DNA of 64,000 nucleotides from Gnetum montanum (taxonomy: Eukaryota; Streptophyta; Gnetopsida; Gnetales; Gnetaceae), in assembly GCA_015680685.1 (NCBI GenBank), contig MNCI01005374.1:127406-191405 (forward strand). The letters run 5' to 3'. The notes beneath the pieces are model-generated. The model worked only from the letters and a program-made list of their open reading frames with translations, was not told where the DNA came from and searched no databases. How positions within the stretch are numbered: the first letter of the stretch is position 1; each line of letters starts with the position of its first letter. A program made the translations under genes and the position numbers. Below are positions 63,001-64,000 of this stretch, one piece after another.

Positions 63001-63442
63001 ACAAAAACCATTAAATGATGTTTGAATACGGTGTTTCATGACTAAGATTAAAATTCTCAGATACAAAAAGCCGTGAATTCTGAAAACTGCTAAAGCCAGA
63101 AAAACCATTTTAAAATTATAAGATACAAAAAATACTTATGCATGCCTTGCCGCTAATCTTGGATCCTAAACCAGGAACGGTTTCGTCAAGATGAGTTTCA
63201 GATAAACAGTTGCGTAGGGAGCTTTCGATTGCCTGAACTACTTCAGGCCTTTTCAAATTCACATCTGGCTGAGTTCCAGCTCTAACTACCATGGAAATAC
63301 TCCGCCGTTGGGTACGACCAACCGTTACACAAACTTGTTCACATCCTTTCGAAAGAGAAAGAGAATGAGAATGAGAAAGCTTTGGTAAAGAAGCTGGGCA
63401 GAAAGAGCATGGTGAAGCATTCATACATCCTACGGACCTCAT
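39463..63442 (-). CDS. PUR7: SAICAR synthetase (PUR7), plastid form, 11 exons
   Basis: Catalyses ATP-dependent joining of aspartate to CAIR to give SAICAR, a step of de novo purine synthesis that in plants runs in plastids. Coding exons (minus): 63442-63146, 62932-62831, 62542-62413, 60385-60293, 60170-60082, 56901-56821, 51224-51135, 49669-49580, 39832-39782, 39661-39615, 39529-39463; total 1,137 nt, 378 residues. Residues 1-55 are Ser/Arg-rich without acidic clusters, like a transit peptide. Family blocks include [13 protein letters not shown] (110-122), [15 protein letters not shown] (176-190), the signature LVDTKYEFG (274-282), [13 protein letters not shown] (292-304) and NCNPYEDQ (334-341). 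All exon phases join without a frame break. Intron 1 uses a GC donor. The C-terminus is short (378 residues against about 410 in Arabidopsis, from memory). Function call is firm; exact ends are less so. Confidence 0.93.
39615..39661 (-). CDS. PUR7: SAICAR synthetase exon 10
   Basis: 15 codons plus two bases (342-356), [15 protein letters not shown]. The split Arg357 codon is completed by exon 11. Acceptor TTCAG and donor GTGAGT. Confidence 0.93.
39782..39832 (-). CDS. PUR7: SAICAR synthetase exon 9
   Basis: 17 codons (325-341), [17 protein letters not shown]. Acceptor TGCAG and donor GTAAGC. It is separated from exon 8 by an intron of 9.7 kb. Confidence 0.93.
42037..42068. repeat. T32 homopolymer
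   Basis: Thirty-two T in a row; it may be the poly(A) tail of a retroposed sequence in minus orientation. No clear target-site duplication was found. Confidence 0.8.
42689..42890 (+). repeat. Left terminal repeat of deleted LTR element
   Basis: About 200 bp beginning TGTTATGAATGTGAAGG, closely matching 45,029-45,230 (shared GTAAGGGATGAGCTATT and GGTTCTTTATAGATGGTTC). It directly precedes a copia-type gag frame, as a 5' LTR would. Confidence 0.65.
43017..43450 (+). pseudogene. Copia-type gag fragment
   Basis: An open frame of about 120 codons ([18 protein letters not shown], then [18 protein letters not shown]) fits the UBN2/copia Gag core. It is followed after a stop by a decayed zinc knuckle, C-W-K-Y-G-K-stop-R-H-V-K-S-D-C, in which the second Cys has become Tyr. 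The enclosing element has lost pol: only about 1.6 kb separates this from the right repeat. Confidence 0.6.
43577..43656 (-). mobile_element. 44-bp poly(A)-type insertion with 18-bp target-site duplication
   Basis: Perfect 18-bp direct repeats ttgctcaaatggagaaat at 43,577-43,594 and 43,639-43,656 flank a 44-bp insert made of a poly(T) run plus about 20 bp of unique sequence. Read on the minus strand, this is a tiny 3' end with a poly(A) tail, the hallmark of LINE-mediated retroposition with extreme 5' truncation. Confidence 0.8.
45029..45230 (+). repeat. Right terminal repeat of deleted LTR element
   Basis: Matches 42,689-42,890 from TGTTATGGATTTGAAG onward. The pair spans 2.5 kb, so the element is heavily deleted or non-autonomous. 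Confidence 0.65.
46497..46640 (+). repeat. tRNA-derived SINE-like copy 3 with duplicated head
   Basis: A 47-bp head with box A-like GGCTTAGTGGTTAAGACC is present twice in tandem (46,497-46,543 and 46,544-46,589). It is followed once by box B-like GATTTGATTCC (46,601-46,611) and an A-rich tail. Confidence 0.65.
46676..47435 (-). pseudogene. Possible pentatricopeptide-repeat (PPR) gene fragment
   Basis: Minus-strand frames read [11 protein letters not shown], then [10 protein letters not shown] (46,860-46,690), reminiscent of the D-E-x-V-F-A-S-V and R-D-V-V-S-W-N-A-L phrases of plant PLS-type PPR proteins. Upstream frames have [12 protein letters not shown] and MICALSGF. Frame breaks and the lack of a full repeat make it at best a broken fragment in intron 8, and chance resemblance is possible. 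Confidence 0.3.
47650..48180 (+). pseudogene. LINE (L1-type) endonuclease fragment
   Basis: Plus-strand reading [20 protein letters not shown], then [17 protein letters not shown] (47,730-47,870), and later [14 protein letters not shown] (47,993-48,034) and [18 protein letters not shown] (48,097-48,150). These match the apurinic-type endonuclease domain of plant non-LTR retrotransposons (G-D-F-N, R-I-D-R-A, and F-x-F-x-x-x-W). Stops at about 47,883 and 47,988; no reverse transcriptase follows. Antisense to the host gene. Confidence 0.75.
48181..49300 (+). other. Unrecognised sequence with a cysteine-rich reading
   Basis: No domain recognised. At 49,105-49,202 one frame reads [15 protein letters not shown], then [11 protein letters not shown], with a C-x2-C ... 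C-x5-C-x2-C spacing. It is short and ends at a stop, so significance is unclear. Confidence 0.25.
49580..49669 (-). CDS. PUR7: SAICAR synthetase exon 8
   Basis: 30 codons (295-324), [19 protein letters not shown] to EPENIDK. With exon 7 it forms the IDE-HTPDSSR-W active-site block. Acceptor TGTAG and donor GTAATG. Confidence 0.95.
49670..51134 (-). other. Intron 7 of SAICAR synthetase
   Basis: 1.47 kb, AT-rich; donor GTTTGC and acceptor TGTAG. No mobile element recognised. Confidence 0.8.
51135..51224 (-). CDS. PUR7: SAICAR synthetase exon 7
   Basis: 30 codons (265-294), [18 protein letters not shown] then DGSILLIDE, containing the second family signature (L-x-D-x-K-x-E-F-G). Acceptor TACAG and donor GTTTGC; phase 0. 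Confidence 0.95.
52678..52687 (+). promoter_or_regulatory. TATA-like box inside intron 6
   Basis: CTATAAATAG, followed by a purine-rich leader, on the strand opposite to the host gene. It may mark the U3/R part of a solo LTR or an orphan promoter; no downstream gene was recognised. Confidence 0.3.
55700..55845. repeat. Minisatellite, ~50-bp unit, three copies
   Basis: Units at 55,700-55,748, 55,749-55,798 and 55,799-55,845 share TTATTTACCATGACC-GG-AAG and end in a run of A. They are imperfect. Confidence 0.6.
56821..56901 (-). CDS. PUR7: SAICAR synthetase exon 6
   Basis: 27 codons, [18 protein letters not shown] to LFAYAQ (238-264), a helical segment. Acceptor TGCAG and donor GTAACT; phase 0. 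Confidence 0.92.
57715..57930. repeat. Direct repeat, left copy, intron 5
   Basis: Matches 59,128-59,318 (shared CTCACCTTTCATTATA-like and GCACTAATCTGG/GTGCTAATTTTG blocks). With the right copy it may be the terminal repeats of a small non-autonomous LTR element, but no PBS or polypurine tract was found. Confidence 0.55.
58701..58920. repeat. Minisatellite, ~38-bp unit, five to six copies
   Basis: Imperfect units built on GTTGTT--CA--ATG--TTGTTC and TTGCAAG-TTCATT, with lengths 32-41 bp. Confidence 0.65.
59128..59318. repeat. Direct repeat, right copy, intron 5
   Basis: Partner of 57,715-57,930. The 1.2 kb between the copies carries the minisatellite and no coding. Confidence 0.55.
60082..60170 (-). 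CDS. PUR7: SAICAR synthetase exon 5
   Basis: Completes Gly208 and codes [18 protein letters not shown] to DIPISPNE (209-237). TPTTKA and [10 protein letters not shown] are family hallmarks. Acceptor TATAG and donor GTTTTC. Confidence 0.92.
60293..60385 (-). CDS. PUR7: SAICAR synthetase exon 4
   Basis: Completes Val177 and codes [13 protein letters not shown] to NYCGNILPD (178-207), the family's highly conserved VRGY-TG block. Acceptor CACAG and donor GTATGT. Confidence 0.93.
60386..62412 (-). other. Intron 3 of SAICAR synthetase (2.0 kb)
   Basis: AT-rich with donor GTAAGC and acceptor CACAG. Nothing else recognised. Confidence 0.8.
62413..62542 (-). CDS. PUR7: SAICAR synthetase exon 3
   Basis: Residues 134-176 plus one base of Val177: [19 protein letters not shown] to [10 protein letters not shown]. 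Acceptor TTCAG and donor GTAAGC. Confidence 0.93.
62831..62932 (-). CDS. PUR7: SAICAR synthetase exon 2
   Basis: 34 codons, [18 protein letters not shown] to [13 protein letters not shown] (residues 100-133), holding the N-terminal ATP-binding block. Acceptor TGCAG and donor GTTAGC; phase 0 at both ends. Confidence 0.93.
62933..63145 (-). other. Intron 1 of SAICAR synthetase, GC-AG type
   Basis: Donor AAG|GCATGC and acceptor TGTGCAG. No GT near the required boundary keeps the frame, and the next exon begins exactly at the conserved VRD. Confidence 0.8.
63146..63442 (-). CDS. PUR7: SAICAR synthetase exon 1 (transit peptide and N-terminus)
   Basis: Codes residues 1-99. The chosen ATG gives [10 protein letters not shown], a Ser/His/Arg-rich leader, then [20 protein letters not shown] and [12 protein letters not shown], where the mature enzyme begins. 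The SHSHSLSLS stretch is coded by a purine-rich hexamer-like repeat (63,353-63,381). It ends AAG with donor GCATGC, a GC-type site. Confidence 0.9.
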
Positions 63443-64000
63443 TTCTGACTGCTTGTTAAGGAAATCGATTCAAACCAGAAGCCTAAACACTCCTAAAACC
63501 CTTGAGCCTTCAGGGAAAACAATTAAGATGTTTCCTGCTTCATTCATTCATTCAATGGATGAAGGTGTTGACGGACGAATTTCCAAACAAAAACGAGCAG
63601 CAACAATATAATACTGCTGTCACGACGTCTGCAAAAATGTCCTCTGCATTGCATGGCGCGCTAAAATGCTTCACTTCTTTGTCTCTCTCTCTGTTTACCA
63701 ATCCTCTTCTCCACGACCCACTTTCGCTTCCAGCTTTCGGAAGCCCGTTTGCACGTGAACTGTTAGCGTAGTATGCAAAATGATGATTTAGTCCGTAATT
63801 TGTATTTCCCCCTTTAAGAAACATAACTAATAACAAGTAGGCTTTCTAGCTTGAGGAATCAATACTTCATCAAAGGAATTATTTGTTAAATCATTCTTAT
63901 GCTATTGTTACTAGAACAGAGATGTACAACGACGTTTCTAGATAAAACACTTTTAAATATAAAGGAAGGCTATAAATAAAGCAGGATCATTACAACGAAT
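63443..64000 (-). promoter_or_regulatory. 5' UTR and promoter region of SAICAR synthetase
   Basis: Upstream of the ATG there is a (GAAT)n-like stretch (63,540-63,555), a GA-rich stretch opposite the CT run near 63,680-63,692, and a G-box CACGTG at 63,752-63,757. GC content rises here against the AT-rich surroundings, as at a plant gene's 5' end. No convincing TATA box was seen. Confidence 0.5.
63752..63757. promoter_or_regulatory. G-box CACGTG
   Basis: A palindromic CACGTG, the core bound by plant bZIP and bHLH factors, about 310 bp upstream of the ATG. Whether it is used is unknown. Confidence 0.45.

Noticed and set aside
63502-63836. Frames on both strands upstream of the SAICAR synthetase ATG
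   Set aside because: They fall in the 5' UTR/promoter, have no recognisable domain, and the gene's own conserved N-terminus starts at 63,442.
1-64000. CRISPR arrays, bacterial operons, rRNA or intact tRNA genes
   Set aside because: No evenly spaced identical repeats, no prokaryotic gene layout and no intact cloverleaf were seen; the sequence is plant nuclear DNA.

Overview
This window looks like nuclear DNA from a seed plant with a large, repeat-rich genome. A conifer or other gymnosperm is my best guess. I base this on AT-rich sequence, one ordinary housekeeping gene spread over 24 kb by very long introns, and dense, old, stop-riddled LTR retrotransposons. The species cannot be told from the sequence alone.

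Right third (39.4-63.5 kb, minus strand): the only clearly functional gene is SAICAR synthetase (phosphoribosylaminoimidazole-succinocarboxamide synthase, the plant PUR7 type) of de novo purine synthesis. I reconstructed 11 coding exons by matching the family's conserved blocks and checking splice phases by hand. They give a continuous 378-residue protein with a plastid-type transit peptide. Ten exon junctions are phase-consistent; nine introns are GT-AG and intron 1 is GC-AG. The introns range from 85 bp to about 9.7 kb. They hold a LINE endonuclease fragment, a deleted LTR element with a copia-type gag, a PPR-like fragment, a tRNA-derived SINE, minisatellites and a tiny poly(A)-type insertion with perfect target-site duplications.

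Left and middle (about 2.4-38.1 kb) is retrotransposon sequence. From 2.4 to 13.3 kb there are two direct copies of an 'ORF - LTR - primer-binding site - gag start' segment about 8.2 kb apart, a tandem LTR-element layout. The gypsy-type gag of the first copy is joined to the integrase end, reverse transcriptase, RNase H and 3' LTR of a copia element. From 14.2 to 38.1 kb two diverged members of one Ty3/gypsy family stand head to head, with 5' LTRs touching near 26,027. Each has LTR, PBS, gag, protease, RT, RNase H, integrase, a 2-kb spacer and then an extra third ORF. The minus copy keeps a 3' LTR; the plus copy stops just after its third ORF.

The most interesting signal is that third ORF. 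Both copies share its start (M-A-x-R-P-K-x-L-Q-E-G-G), a long coiled-coil body and its C-terminal block. In both, a TATA box in LTR-like sequence lies about 460 bp upstream of its ATG, which suggests an internally promoted accessory gene. Nearly all retrotransposon ORFs carry stops or frameshifts, so none is expected to be active here.
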